11,153 nucleotides of DNA from QNFN01 sp964195335 (GCA_964195335.1 CAXMPC010000087.1:1-11153); one strand, 5' to 3'. Positions 1 through 8,756 are shown, numbered from the stretch's first letter. Made by a program: numbers and translations. Notes: generated by a model from the letters alone, not told the origin.

Positions 1-72
1 GAGCGGACGGGACTCGAACCCGCGACCCCCGGCGTGACAGGCCGGTATTCTAACCAACTGAACTACCGCTCC
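1..72 (-). tRNA. tRNA-Asp (anticodon GUC), 3' end cut by the window edge
   Basis: The minus strand reads as an aspartate tRNA. It has a 5' acceptor strand GGAGCGG, a D-arm, an anticodon loop CTGTCAC with anticodon GTC at 36-38, and a T-loop containing GGTTCGAGTCC. It closely resembles E. coli tRNA-Asp. The visible 72 nt stop inside the 3' acceptor strand, so the last paired base, the discriminator and CCA (about 5 nt) lie off the left edge. Its 5' end is only 9 nt from the encoded CCA of tRNA-Val, so the two are almost certainly cut from one precursor. Confidence 0.96.
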
Positions 73-81
73 AGATACTAC

Positions 82-157
82 TGGTGGGTGCTGAGGGATT
101 TGAACCCCCGACATTCGCCTTGTAAGGGCGACGCTCTCCCAGCTGAGCTAAGCACCC
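82..157 (-). tRNA. tRNA-Val (anticodon UAC)
   Basis: This is a complete 76-nt tRNA on the minus strand. The seven-base acceptor stem GGGTGCT/AGCACCC pairs perfectly, followed by discriminator A and an encoded CCA (82-84). The D-arm contains AGCTCAGCTGGGAGAGC, the anticodon loop is CTTACAA with anticodon TAC at 122-124, and the T-arm contains GGTTCAAATCC. It decodes GUA and, with the usual U34 modification, other valine codons. Its mature 5' end lies only 12 nt after the hupB stop codon, and tRNA-Asp follows 9 nt downstream. The spacing implies a hupB-tRNA-Val-tRNA-Asp transcript matured by RNase P, unless a weak promoter at the end of hupB is used. Confidence 0.97.
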
Positions 158-169
158 ACGGGAAGCGCG

Positions 170-442
170 TCAGTTTACGGCAACCTTCAGGGCTTTGCCA
201 GCCTTGAAAGCGGGGGCATTCGACGCCGCGATGTCGATCTGTTCCCCGGTCTTCGGGTTGCGGCCCTTGCGCGCCTCACGATGGCGAACGAGGAAGCTGC
301 CGAAGCCGATGATGGAGACCTGATCGCCATTTTTCAGCGCACCTGAGATGGCGTCGACCAGAGCGTCGACAGCACGGCCGGCCTGGGCCTTGGAGAGGTC
401 AGCTGCTTCTGCGACCGAATCGATCAGATCTGCTTTGTTCAT
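170..442 (-). CDS. hupB: DNA-binding protein HU-beta
   Basis: This gene encodes a 90-residue histone-like protein that dimerises, bends DNA without sequence specificity and helps compact the nucleoid. The whole length matches the HU family: N-terminal MNKADLIDSVA helices, the GFGSF turn at residues 46-50, and the beta-arm RKGRNPKTGE around residues 58-67 with the intercalating proline P63. The ATG at 442 is chosen because HU proteins begin MNK and AAAGG lies 8 nt upstream. A longer in-frame start at 541 exists, but it would place translation inside the promoter. The gene follows lon, as in many proteobacteria, but has its own sigma-70-like promoter just after the lon terminator. The stop codon is 12 nt from tRNA-Val, leaving no room for a terminator. 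Confidence 0.97.
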   Translation of the reverse strand: MNKADLIDSVAEAADLSKAQAGRAVDALVDAISGALKNGDQVSIIGFGSFLVRHREARKGRNPKTGEQIDIAASNAPAFKAGKALKVAVN

Positions 443-521
443 TTGAATTGCCTTTGCTGGTGTCGTGGGACCGGTCTGGGCGTCTGCGCGCTTCGCCGGA
501 TGGGTAAACAAGATGGCGGAA

Positions 522-551
522 TTTATACCGATGACCGCCATGGGCTGTCAA
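522..551 (-). promoter_or_regulatory. Sigma-70-type promoter of hupB
   Basis: On the minus strand a perfect -35 TTGACA (546-551) is followed by an 18-bp spacer and the -10 TATAAA (522-527, five of six consensus bases). Transcription would start near 515, giving a leader of about 70 nt before the hupB ATG. The -35 lies just 3 nt beyond the T-run of the lon terminator, so termination and re-initiation are packed tightly together. The hexamers are seen directly; use as the hupB promoter is inferred from position. Confidence 0.85.
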
Positions 552-554
552 CAC

Positions 555-586
555 AAAATCGCCCGGCGCCTATGCGAGCGCCGGGT
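555..586 (-). terminator. Rho-independent terminator after lon
   Basis: Reading the minus strand, a perfect 8-bp GC stem CCCGGCGC/GCGCCGGG (578-585 with 562-569) encloses the 8-nt loop TCGCATAG. It is followed by CG and then TTTT (555-558). It begins 8 nt after the lon stop codon. The short T-run makes it moderately strong. It is the only convincing intrinsic terminator in the minus-strand block. Confidence 0.8.
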
Positions 587-593
587 TTGGTAA

Positions 594-3032
<2,439 letters not shown>

Positions 3033-3053
3033 GAGAGACTCCTAGGGTCGTTG

Positions 3054-3088
3054 CGCGGGGCCGGACCGCGGCAGGTCCGCGGGGCCGG
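3054..3088 (-). repeat. Direct repeat flanking a GC hairpin in the lon leader
   Basis: The 73-nt gap between clpX and lon (3033-3105) is almost entirely G and C. On the minus strand the 11-mer CCGGCCCCGCG occurs twice (3078-3088 and 3054-3064), separated by 13 nt. The region between them can fold as CCGCGG-ACCTG-CCGCGG, or alternatively as GGACC-TGCCGC-GGTCC. No T-run follows, so it is not an intrinsic terminator. It lies upstream of the lon ribosome binding site and might affect read-through or mRNA stability. I recognise no promoter in this gap. Confidence 0.5.
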
Positions 3089-3105
3089 GGCGGGCGGGTC
3101 GGCGG

Positions 3106-4380
3106 TCAGTCCGCGGCGATCCGCTGTCGCTCGATCCCCTCGTAAATCAAGTAAGGTTTCGACTCGCCGGTCACCACCGACTCGTCGATCACCACCTTGC
3201 CGACGTTTTCCATCGACGGCAGGTCGTACATCGTGTCGAGCAGGATCTGCTCGAGAATGGTGCGCAGGCCGCGGGCGCCGGTCTTGCGCTCCATCGCCTT
3301 GTGCGCGGTCGCGCGCAGCGCATCCTCGCGGAACTCGAGGTCGACCCCCTCCATGCGGAACAGCTTGGCGTACTGCCGGGTCAGGGCGTTGCGCGGCTCG
3401 GTCAGGATGCGCACCAACGAGTCCTGGTCGAGTTCCTCGAGGGTTGCGACCACCGGCAGGCGGCCGACGAACTCGGGGATCAGGCCGTAGCGGATCAGGT
3501 CCTCGGGTTCAGCACGGCCGAGCAGCTCGCCGATCGAACGGCGGTCGTCCTTGGCCTTGACCTCGGCCGAGAAACCGATACCGCCTTTCTCCGAGCGCTG
3601 GCGGATGATCTTTTCGAGGCCGTCAAAGGCACCGCCGACGATGAACAGGATGTTGGCGGTGTCGACCTGCAGGAACTCCTGCTGCGGATGCTTGCGGCCA
3701 CCCTGCGGCGGCACCGACGCCACGGTGCCCTCGATCAGCTTCAGCAGGGCCTGCTGCACCCCTTCGCCGGAGACGTCGCGGGTGATCGACGGGTTGTCTG
3801 ACTTGCGCGAAATCTTGTCGATTTCGTCGATGTAAACGATGCCGGTCTGCGCCTTGTCGACGTCGTAATCGCACTTCTGCAACAGTTTCTGGATGATGCT
3901 CTCGACATCCTCGCCGACATAGCCCGCCTCGGTCAGCGTCGTCGCATCGGCGATGGTGAACGGCACGTTGAGCAACCGGGCAAGGGTCTCGGCCAGCAGC
4001 GTCTTGCCGGTGCCGGTCGGACCGATCAGCAGGATGTTGCTCTTGGTCAGTTCGACATCGTCATCCTCGACCTCGGCGTTGAGCCGCTTGTAATGGTTGT
4101 AGACGGCGACCGCCAGGGTCTTCTTGGCGCGATCCTGACCGATGACATAATTGTTCAGTATATCATTGATTTCTTTAGGCTTAGGTAGCGAAGTGCCGGC
4201 TTCTGCCGCGGGCCGCTCCTGCATCTCCTCACGGATGATGTCGTTGCACAGTTCCACGCATTCGTCACAGACGTAGACCGACGGCCCGGCGATCAGCTTG
4301 CGTACCTCGTGCTGGCTCTTGCCGCAGAACGAGCAGTACAGCAGCTTGCCGTCGTCCTTGCCGTTGGAGTCGTCGCTCAT
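3106..4380 (-). CDS. clpX: ATP-dependent Clp protease, ATP-binding subunit ClpX
   Basis: This 424-residue AAA+ unfoldase recognises tagged or native substrates, unfolds them and threads them into ClpP. The N-terminal zinc-binding domain has the C4 set C16, C19, C38, C41. The AAA+ part shows Walker A GPTGTGKT (120-127), pore-1 loop GYVGED (153-158), Walker B IVYIDEID (181-188), the RKH pore loop at 229-231, the ClpP-docking IGF loop at 268-270, the arginine finger R307 in EFVGR and sensor-2 R370 in GAR. All match E. coli ClpX within one position, so the protein looks fully functional. The start is supported by AAGGTGA just upstream and the usual N-terminus. It lies 186 nt after clpP, a larger gap than between the neighbouring genes. 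Codons about 65-79, at the zinc-domain/AAA+ junction, are unusually AT-rich. Confidence 0.98.
   Translation of the reverse strand: MSDDSNGKDDGKLLYCSFCGKSQHEVRKLIAGPSVYVCDECVELCNDIIREEMQERPAAEAGTSLPKPKEINDILNNYVIGQDRAKKTLAVAVYNHYKRLNAEVEDDDVELTKSNILLIGPTGTGKTLLAETLARLLNVPFTIADATTLTEAGYVGEDVESIIQKLLQKCDYDVDKAQTGIVYIDEIDKISRKSDNPSITRDVSGEGVQQALLKLIEGTVASVPPQGGRKHPQQEFLQVDTANILFIVGGAFDGLEKIIRQRSEKGGIGFSAEVKAKDDRRSIGELLGRAEPEDLIRYGLIPEFVGRLPVVATLEELDQDSLVRILTEPRNALTRQYAKLFRMEGVDLEFREDALRATAHKAMERKTGARGLRTILEQILLDTMYDLPSMENVGKVVIDESVVTGESKPYLIYEGIERQRIAAD
4143..4187 (-). other. AT-rich patch inside clpX with an extended -10-like sequence
   Basis: These 45 bases contain only 13 G or C, against a clearly GC-rich background on both sides. 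They encode the linker-to-AAA+ junction of ClpX (residues about 65-79, LPKPKEINDILNNYV) with codons rare elsewhere in this window, such as ATA, CCT, AAT, GAT and TAT. On the minus strand TGATATACT (4157-4165) resembles an extended -10 (TGn plus five of six TATAAT bases). No good -35 lies 16-18 bp upstream. The composition is seen directly; promoter activity is speculative. Confidence 0.4.
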
Positions 4381-4566
4381 CGTGTCACCTTGTCGCTGGT
4401 CTGGTTCAAGCCCAAGATGCGGACTTTTATCCCGGAATGCAAGGCCGCGCCGGGAGTGAGTTGCGCCAGGTCATGCCACGCCCAGGCAGGTTCGGGCAAG
4501 TGGCATCAACCTGTTGGATCACCCGGAAGACAACCGGTTCCCGGGTCACACCGGGAGCGCTCAAAA
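4381..4566 (-). other. clpP-clpX intergenic region with competing inverted repeats
   Basis: This 186-nt gap has no ORF I would call. On the minus strand, just after clpP, TCCCGG-TGTGAC-CCGGGA (4539-4556) can form a 6-bp hairpin. Further down, ATGCCAC (4500-4506) pairs with GTGGCAT (4473-4479), with an inner GCCC/GGGC pair (4494-4497 with 4480-4483). This gives an 11-bp stem with a 2-nt bulge and a 10-nt loop. The loop sequence AACCTG (4487-4492) can instead pair with CAGGTT (4508-4513) upstream, so two folds compete or form a pseudoknot. No T-run follows any stem. A GATAAA hexamer near 4423-4428 has no matching -35, so I cannot place the clpX promoter. Confidence 0.5.
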
Positions 4567-5190
4567 TCAGGCGTCCTGGTCGGCAGTCCGTGCCGTCAGC
4601 ACGCCGTCGATCAGGCCGTACTCCTTGGCCTCATCGGCGCTCATGAAGTAGTCGCGATCGGTGTCTGACTTGACCTTGTCCAGCTCCTGGCCGGTGTGCT
4701 CGGACAGGATCCGGTTGAGGCGGTCACGGGTGTTGAGCATCTCGCGGGCATGGATCTCTATATCCGCCGCCTGGCCCTGCATGCCACCGAGCGGCTGGTG
4801 GATCATCACCCGCGAGTGCGGCAGGCAATAGCGCTTGCCGTTGGCGCCGCCGGCAAGCAGCAGCGCGCCCATGCTCGCCGCCTGGCCGATGCACATGGTG
4901 CTGACGTCAGGCTTGATGAACTGCATGGTGTCGTAGATCGACAGCCCGGAGCTGACCACGCCACCCGGCGAGTTGATGTAGAGATGGATATCCTTGTCCG
5001 GATTCTCCGCCTCGAGGAACAGCAACTGGGCGACGACCACGTTGGCGACGAGGTCCTCGACCGGGCCGACCAGGAAGATCACCCGCTCCTTGAGCAGCCG
5101 TGAATAGATATCGTAGGCACGCTCACCGCGGGCCGTCTGCTCGACGACCATCGGGATCAGGCTCATCGCGGTTTCGCTAGGCCCGCTCAT
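4567..5190 (-). CDS. clpP: ATP-dependent Clp protease, proteolytic subunit ClpP
   Basis: This 207-residue serine peptidase forms the double-heptamer chamber that works with ClpX (or ClpA). The catalytic triad is S106 in GQAASMG, H131 in MIHQPLGG and D180, with the same 25- and 49-residue spacings as E. coli S111/H136/D185. The oxyanion strand NSPGG lies at 73-77. The mature N-terminus would be S10 in SLIPMVVEQT, so the propeptide is only 9 residues against 14 in E. coli. The ATG at 5190 is chosen because GGAGG lies 7 nt upstream; the alternative Met9 has no such site. The start overlaps the tig stop codon as ATGA, implying translational coupling. Stoichiometric supply with clpX downstream is plausible. 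Confidence 0.98.
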   Translation of the reverse strand: MSGPSETAMSLIPMVVEQTARGERAYDIYSRLLKERVIFLVGPVEDLVANVVVAQLLFLEAENPDKDIHLYINSPGGVVSSGLSIYDTMQFIKPDVSTMCIGQAASMGALLLAGGANGKRYCLPHSRVMIHQPLGGMQGQAADIEIHAREMLNTRDRLNRILSEHTGQELDKVKSDTDRDYFMSADEAKEYGLIDGVLTARTADQDA

Positions 5191-6506
5191 GCCCCCGCCT
5201 CCGCGGTGGGGGCACCGCCTGGTGCCTTCATCATCTCGTCGAACGGGATCTGTTCATCGACCACCTTGGTGCGCTCCAGAACCCAGTCGACCACCTGGTC
5301 CTCGAGCACCGACATCTCGACCGACGACAGTTGCTCGCGGTCGCTGTAGAACCACTTGATTACTTCCTCGGGATTCTCGTAACCGCTGGCGTGGCTCTCG
5401 ACCATCTGCCGTACACGTTCGGCATCGGGCTCCAGCTCGCTCGCCTTGACCAGTTCACCGACCAGCAGGCTCAGCGCGACCCGGCGCCCGGCCTGTTCGG
5501 TAAACAACTCGCGCGGCAGGCCCGTTTTCGCCTTGATCCCGGCGCGCTCCTGCATCTGCTCAATCATGCGATCGATCTCCTCGTCGACCAGCCCCTGCGG
5601 CACGGCGACCGGGTTGGCCTCGACCAGGCGGTCGAACAGGTCACCCTTGACCCGCCCACGGGTCGCCTGCTCCAGCTCGCGCACCATGTTCTGCTTGACC
5701 GCGTCGTAGAACGCCTCCTGGCCACCCTCCTCGACCCCGAACGAGGTGAAGAAGGCGTCGTCCAGTTCCGGCAGGATCGGGGCCGACACGCCCTTGATCT
5801 CGATCGCGAACTGGGTCGCCTTGCCGGCCAGCTCCTGGTTCTGATAGTCGTCGGGAAAGGCCAGGTCGAGGGTCGGCTTGTCGCCGGCATTGGCGCCGGT
5901 CAGCCCGTCCTCGAACCCGGGAATCATCTGGCCGGAACCGAGAACCAGCGGGTAGTCGTCGGCACTGCCACCGGGGAAGGTCTCGCCATCGATGCGGCCT
6001 TCGAAACTCATGGTGACGCGATCGCCCTCCTCGGCCGGCCGCTCGGCCGGCTCCCAGCGGGTGCGCTGGCGGCGCATGTTCTCGACCACCTTGTCGACGT
6101 CGGCATCATTGATCTCGGCCGAAACCCGCTTGACCTCGAGTTCCTCCAGCGGCTTGAGCTCGATCTCGGGATAGACCTCGAAGGTGGCGCTGAACTCGAA
6201 CGCCTCACCAGAGGCGTCCTGGCTGCGCTCGACGCGTGGGCCGCCGGCAGGGCGCAGTTGCTCTTTCTGCACCGTCTCGATAAAGCTCGACTGGATCAGC
6301 TCGCCCAGCACCTCCTCGCGCACCTGCTTGCCATACATCTGGCGCACGACGCGTATCGGCACCTTGCCCGGACGAAAGCCGTGCACCTTGGTCTGCGGCG
6401 CCATCGACTTGAGGCGCTCCTCGACCTGGCTGTCGACATCCTCGGCCGGGACCTGGACGGTCATCTTCCGCTCGAGGTCACTGATCTTGTCCACCGATAC
6501 CTGCAT
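5187..6506 (-). CDS. tig: Trigger factor (ribosome-associated chaperone and peptidyl-prolyl isomerase)
   Basis: This 439-residue chaperone docks at the ribosome exit tunnel and shields nascent chains. The N-terminal ribosome-binding domain (about 1-115) carries the signature GFRPGKVP at 43-50, with F44-R45 as in E. coli. The FKBP-type PPIase domain spans about 155-240 (GDRVTMSFEGRIDG, then PGFEDGLTGANAGD). The helical C-terminal chaperone arms run from about 250 to 425, followed by a short Gly/Ala-rich tail. The start MQVSV is the family's normal N-terminus. The ribosome binding site is weak (AGGT about 11 nt upstream). It overlaps clpP by 4 nt. The next gene upstream on this strand is tRNA-Leu, 144 nt away, with no clear promoter or terminator between them. 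Confidence 0.98.
   Translation of the reverse strand: MQVSVDKISDLERKMTVQVPAEDVDSQVEERLKSMAPQTKVHGFRPGKVPIRVVRQMYGKQVREEVLGELIQSSFIETVQKEQLRPAGGPRVERSQDASGEAFEFSATFEVYPEIELKPLEELEVKRVSAEINDADVDKVVENMRRQRTRWEPAERPAEEGDRVTMSFEGRIDGETFPGGSADDYPLVLGSGQMIPGFEDGLTGANAGDKPTLDLAFPDDYQNQELAGKATQFAIEIKGVSAPILPELDDAFFTSFGVEEGGQEAFYDAVKQNMVRELEQATRGRVKGDLFDRLVEANPVAVPQGLVDEEIDRMIEQMQERAGIKAKTGLPRELFTEQAGRRVALSLLVGELVKASELEPDAERVRQMVESHASGYENPEEVIKWFYSDREQLSSVEMSVLEDQVVDWVLERTKVVDEQIPFDEMMKAPGGAPTAEAGA
5198..5202 (-). promoter_or_regulatory. Ribosome binding site of clpP inside the 3' end of tig
   Basis: GGAGG on the minus strand lies 7 nt before the clpP ATG (5188-5190) and within the last codons of tig (those encoding TAEAGA). 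It settles the clpP start. Ribosomes ending tig at the overlapping ATGA could re-initiate directly here. Confidence 0.8.
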
Positions 6507-6650
6507 TGACTCGTCTACCTAGTTAGATGTGAGCGGGCGGCTGCGTTACGGCTAGGCCAGTGTCCCGCGTAGGCTGTCACCCCGGTACGCCCTGGGGCGG
6601 CGCTACCGGCCATGGTGCGGCACACTGCCACGCGTGGGACCGGATGATGC
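6507..6650 (-). other. Leader between tRNA-Leu and tig
   Basis: This 144-nt stretch has no gene I can support. On the minus strand it contains the palindrome CCACGCGTGG and short GC hairpins, none followed by a T-run, so I see no tRNA terminator. GTGACA (five of six -35 bases, about 6574-6579) is followed 17 bp later by GCCTAG, too poor a -10 to call a promoter. The tig transcript may therefore begin at the tRNA-Leu promoter or further upstream. Confidence 0.4.
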
Positions 6651-6735
6651 TGGTGCGGACGGGGAGACTCGAACTCCCACACCGTGAGGTACTGGCACCT
6701 AAAGCCAGCGCGTATACCAATTCCGCCACGTCCGC
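6651..6735 (-). tRNA. tRNA-Leu (anticodon UAG)
   Basis: This is a complete 85-nt class II tRNA on the minus strand. The acceptor stem GCGGACG/CGTCCGC is perfect, followed by A and an encoded CCA (6651-6653). The anticodon stem CTGGC/GCCAG encloses TTTAGGT with anticodon TAG (6699-6701). There is a long variable arm, and the T-arm contains GAGTTCGAGTCTC. Length and arms match E. coli leuW. It decodes CUA and, by wobble, other CUN codons. It sits between htpG and tig on the same strand, with a perfect -10 hexamer 33 nt upstream. Confidence 0.97.
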
Positions 6736-6768
6736 CGGGGCCCGGCCATGCCGGACACCGAACGGGCG

Positions 6769-6774
6769 ATTATA
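6769..6774 (-). promoter_or_regulatory. -10 element of a tRNA-Leu promoter
   Basis: TATAAT on the minus strand is a perfect -10. It is followed by CGCCCG, the kind of GC-rich discriminator known from growth-rate- and ppGpp-controlled stable RNA promoters. Initiation would fall near 6762, giving a leader of about 27 nt before the mature tRNA. No good -35 lies 16-18 bp upstream, so strength is uncertain. Confidence 0.65.
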
Positions 6775-6820
6775 CCGGAGCACCGGGCCGGCGATACCCC
6801 GCACGGCGCCCGGACCTGAA

Positions 6821-8713
6821 TCAGCCGGCCAAATCGAGCAGCAGGCCATTCATCCGGCGTACGAATGCCGCCGGGTCCGCCAGCTTGCCGCCCTCACTCA
6901 GCAGTGCCTGTTCGTAGAGCAACTCGGCCCACTCGCCAAAGCGCGCTTCGTCGCTTTCGCCACCGAGGCGATCAACCAGCCGGTGGTCCGGGTTGAGCTC
7001 CAGCGTCAGCGGGATGTTCGGCACCTCCTGCCCGGCCGCCTGCAGCAACCGTCCAAGGTGGGCGCTCATACCCGCCTCCTGCGCCACAAGGCAGGCCGGC
7101 GAATCGGTCAGGCGCGCGGTGAAGCGGACCTGCTCGACCCGCTCCCCGAGCGCTGTCTTGACCCGATCGACCAAGTCGCCCTGCTCGGCCTTGGCCTGTT
7201 CGACGCGCTTTTCCGCGTCCTCGTCGAGCCCTTCGACCTCGCCCTGGCTGACCGACTGCAGCGACTTGCCGTCGAACTCGGTCAGCATGCCGACCAGCCA
7301 CTCGTCGATGCGGTCGTGCAGCAGCAGCACCTCGATGCCCTTTTTGCGGAACAGCTCCAGGTGCGGGCTGTTGCTGGCCGCGGCGAAGGTGTCGGCGGTA
7401 ACGTAGTAGATCTTCTCCTGCCCATCGGGCATGCGCCCGACGTAGTCGTCCAGGCTCACCGTCTCGGCATCACCTTCACCCTGGGTCGAGGCAAAGCGCA
7501 GCAGCTTGGCGATGCGCTCGCGGTTCTCATGATCCTCGCCCGGCCCCTCCTTGAGCACCTTGCCGAAGGCCTCCCAGAAGGTGGCGTAGGTTTCCGGGTC
7601 GTCCTTGGCCATGGTCTCGAGCCGACCGAGCACGCGCTTGACCGAGGCGCCGCGGATGGCATCGATGGCCCGGTTGTGTTGCAGGATCTCGCGCGAGACG
7701 TTCAGTGGCAGGTCGTCGGAGTCGATAACACCGCGGACGAAACGCAGGTAGCCAGGCATCAGGTGCTCAGCATCGTCCATGATGAAGACCCGGCGCACAT
7801 AGAGCTTGATGCCCTGGCGCTTTTCACGGTCCCAGAGGTCGAACGGCGCCCGCTTCGGGATGTAGAGCAGCGAGGTGTACTCGTGCTTGCCCTCGACCCG
7901 GTTGTGCATGTGCAGCAGCGGGTCCTCGAAGTCATGGGCGATATGCTGGTAGAAGCCGTTGTACTCCTCGTCGCTGATCTCGCTCTTGGACCGCATCCAC
8001 AGCGCCGAGGCGCGGTTGATGGTCTCCATCTCGGCCGGCTTGGCGTCGTCGCCCTCGCCACTCGGTTCGCCGAGCATCTCGATCGGCAACGGGATATTGT
8101 CGGAGTAGGTAGTGATGATGGAGCGCAGCCGATAGGGTTCGAGGAATTCGTCCTCGCCTTCACGCAGGTGCAGCGTCACCGTGGTGCCGCGGTCCGTGCG
8201 TTCGACAGTCTCCAGCGAGTAGTCTCCCTTGCCCTCCGAGACCCAGCGCACACCGTGCTCGGCGCCGAGGCCGGCCCGCCGGGTCTCGACCGTGACCTGG
8301 TCGGCGACGATGAACGTCGAGTAAAACCCGACGCCGAACTGGCCGATCAGGTTGCTGTCCTTGGCCTGGTCACCGGTCATGTTGCTGACGAACTCGCGGG
8401 TGCCTGAGCGGGCGATGGTGCCGAGATGCTCCTGCACCTCCTGGCGTGACATGCCGATGCCGTTGTCGCTGACGCTGACTGTGCGAGCGGCCTTGTCCAC
8501 CTCCAGGCGGATGCGCAATTCACCGTCACCCTCATAGAGGGCGTCGTCGCCGAGCGCCTCGAAGCGCAGCTTGTCGGCGGCATCGGCGCCGTTTGACACC
8601 AGTTCGCGGAGGAAGATCTCCTTGTTGGAATAGAGCGAGTGGATCATCAGGTCCAGCAGCTGCTGGACCTCGGCCTGGAAGCCGAGTTTCTCCTTGTGTG
8701 CATCAACGGTCAT
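6821..8713 (-). CDS. htpG: Molecular chaperone HtpG (bacterial Hsp90)
   Basis: This 630-residue dimeric ATP-driven chaperone works late in folding, often after DnaK. The N-terminal GHKL ATPase domain shows E37 and N41 in LRELVSNGADA, the ATP-contact motif SDNGIGM (82-88) and the lid/glycine motif IGQFGVGF (123-130). The middle domain includes the gamma-phosphate contact R341 in PLNVSREILQ. The C-terminal dimerisation domain fills the rest and ends LLLDLAG without a eukaryote-type MEEVD tail. AGGAGG lies 10 nt before the ATG. A consensus sigma-32 promoter sits upstream. ppsA is divergent; tRNA-Leu and the tig-clpP-clpX-lon genes follow on the same strand. No intrinsic terminator is visible after the stop codon. 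A 6-bp GC stem there (6783-6813) lacks a T-run. Confidence 0.98.
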   Translation of the reverse strand: MTVDAHKEKLGFQAEVQQLLDLMIHSLYSNKEIFLRELVSNGADAADKLRFEALGDDALYEGDGELRIRLEVDKAARTVSVSDNGIGMSRQEVQEHLGTIARSGTREFVSNMTGDQAKDSNLIGQFGVGFYSTFIVADQVTVETRRAGLGAEHGVRWVSEGKGDYSLETVERTDRGTTVTLHLREGEDEFLEPYRLRSIITTYSDNIPLPIEMLGEPSGEGDDAKPAEMETINRASALWMRSKSEISDEEYNGFYQHIAHDFEDPLLHMHNRVEGKHEYTSLLYIPKRAPFDLWDREKRQGIKLYVRRVFIMDDAEHLMPGYLRFVRGVIDSDDLPLNVSREILQHNRAIDAIRGASVKRVLGRLETMAKDDPETYATFWEAFGKVLKEGPGEDHENRERIAKLLRFASTQGEGDAETVSLDDYVGRMPDGQEKIYYVTADTFAAASNSPHLELFRKKGIEVLLLHDRIDEWLVGMLTEFDGKSLQSVSQGEVEGLDEDAEKRVEQAKAEQGDLVDRVKTALGERVEQVRFTARLTDSPACLVAQEAGMSAHLGRLLQAAGQEVPNIPLTLELNPDHRLVDRLGGESDEARFGEWAELLYEQALLSEGGKLADPAAFVRRMNGLLLDLAG

Positions 8714-8756
8714 CGGGGTGGTTCCTCCTGCAAACGAATCAGATCAGATCGGCGTG

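Noticed and set aside
443..541. 33-residue N-terminal extension of HU from an upstream ATG at 541
   Set aside because: The extension would overlap the hupB -10 and transcription start, has no family match, and HU proteins begin at the MNK found at 442.
4405..4410. CTTGAA upstream of clpX as a sigma-32 -35 element
   Set aside because: No CCCCAT-like -10 lies at the right distance; the sequence there runs into the clpX ribosome binding site.
5164..5166. Alternative clpP start at Met9
   Set aside because: It has no ribosome binding site upstream, while the ATG at 5190 has GGAGG at 7 nt and overlaps the tig stop in a typical coupled arrangement.
6556..6579. Possible tig promoter with -35 GTGACA
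   Set aside because: The hexamer 17 bp downstream, GCCTAG, and its neighbours at 16 and 18 bp are very poor -10 elements.
6783..6813. Hairpin CCGGGC/GCCCGG after htpG as a terminator
   Set aside because: The stem is 6 bp with a 19-nt loop and no T-run follows, so it does not meet the standard for an intrinsic terminator.
6560..8407. 615-codon open frame on the plus strand over htpG and tRNA-Leu
   Set aside because: It is antisense to a clear HtpG and also crosses a complete tRNA gene. It has no recognisable domain.
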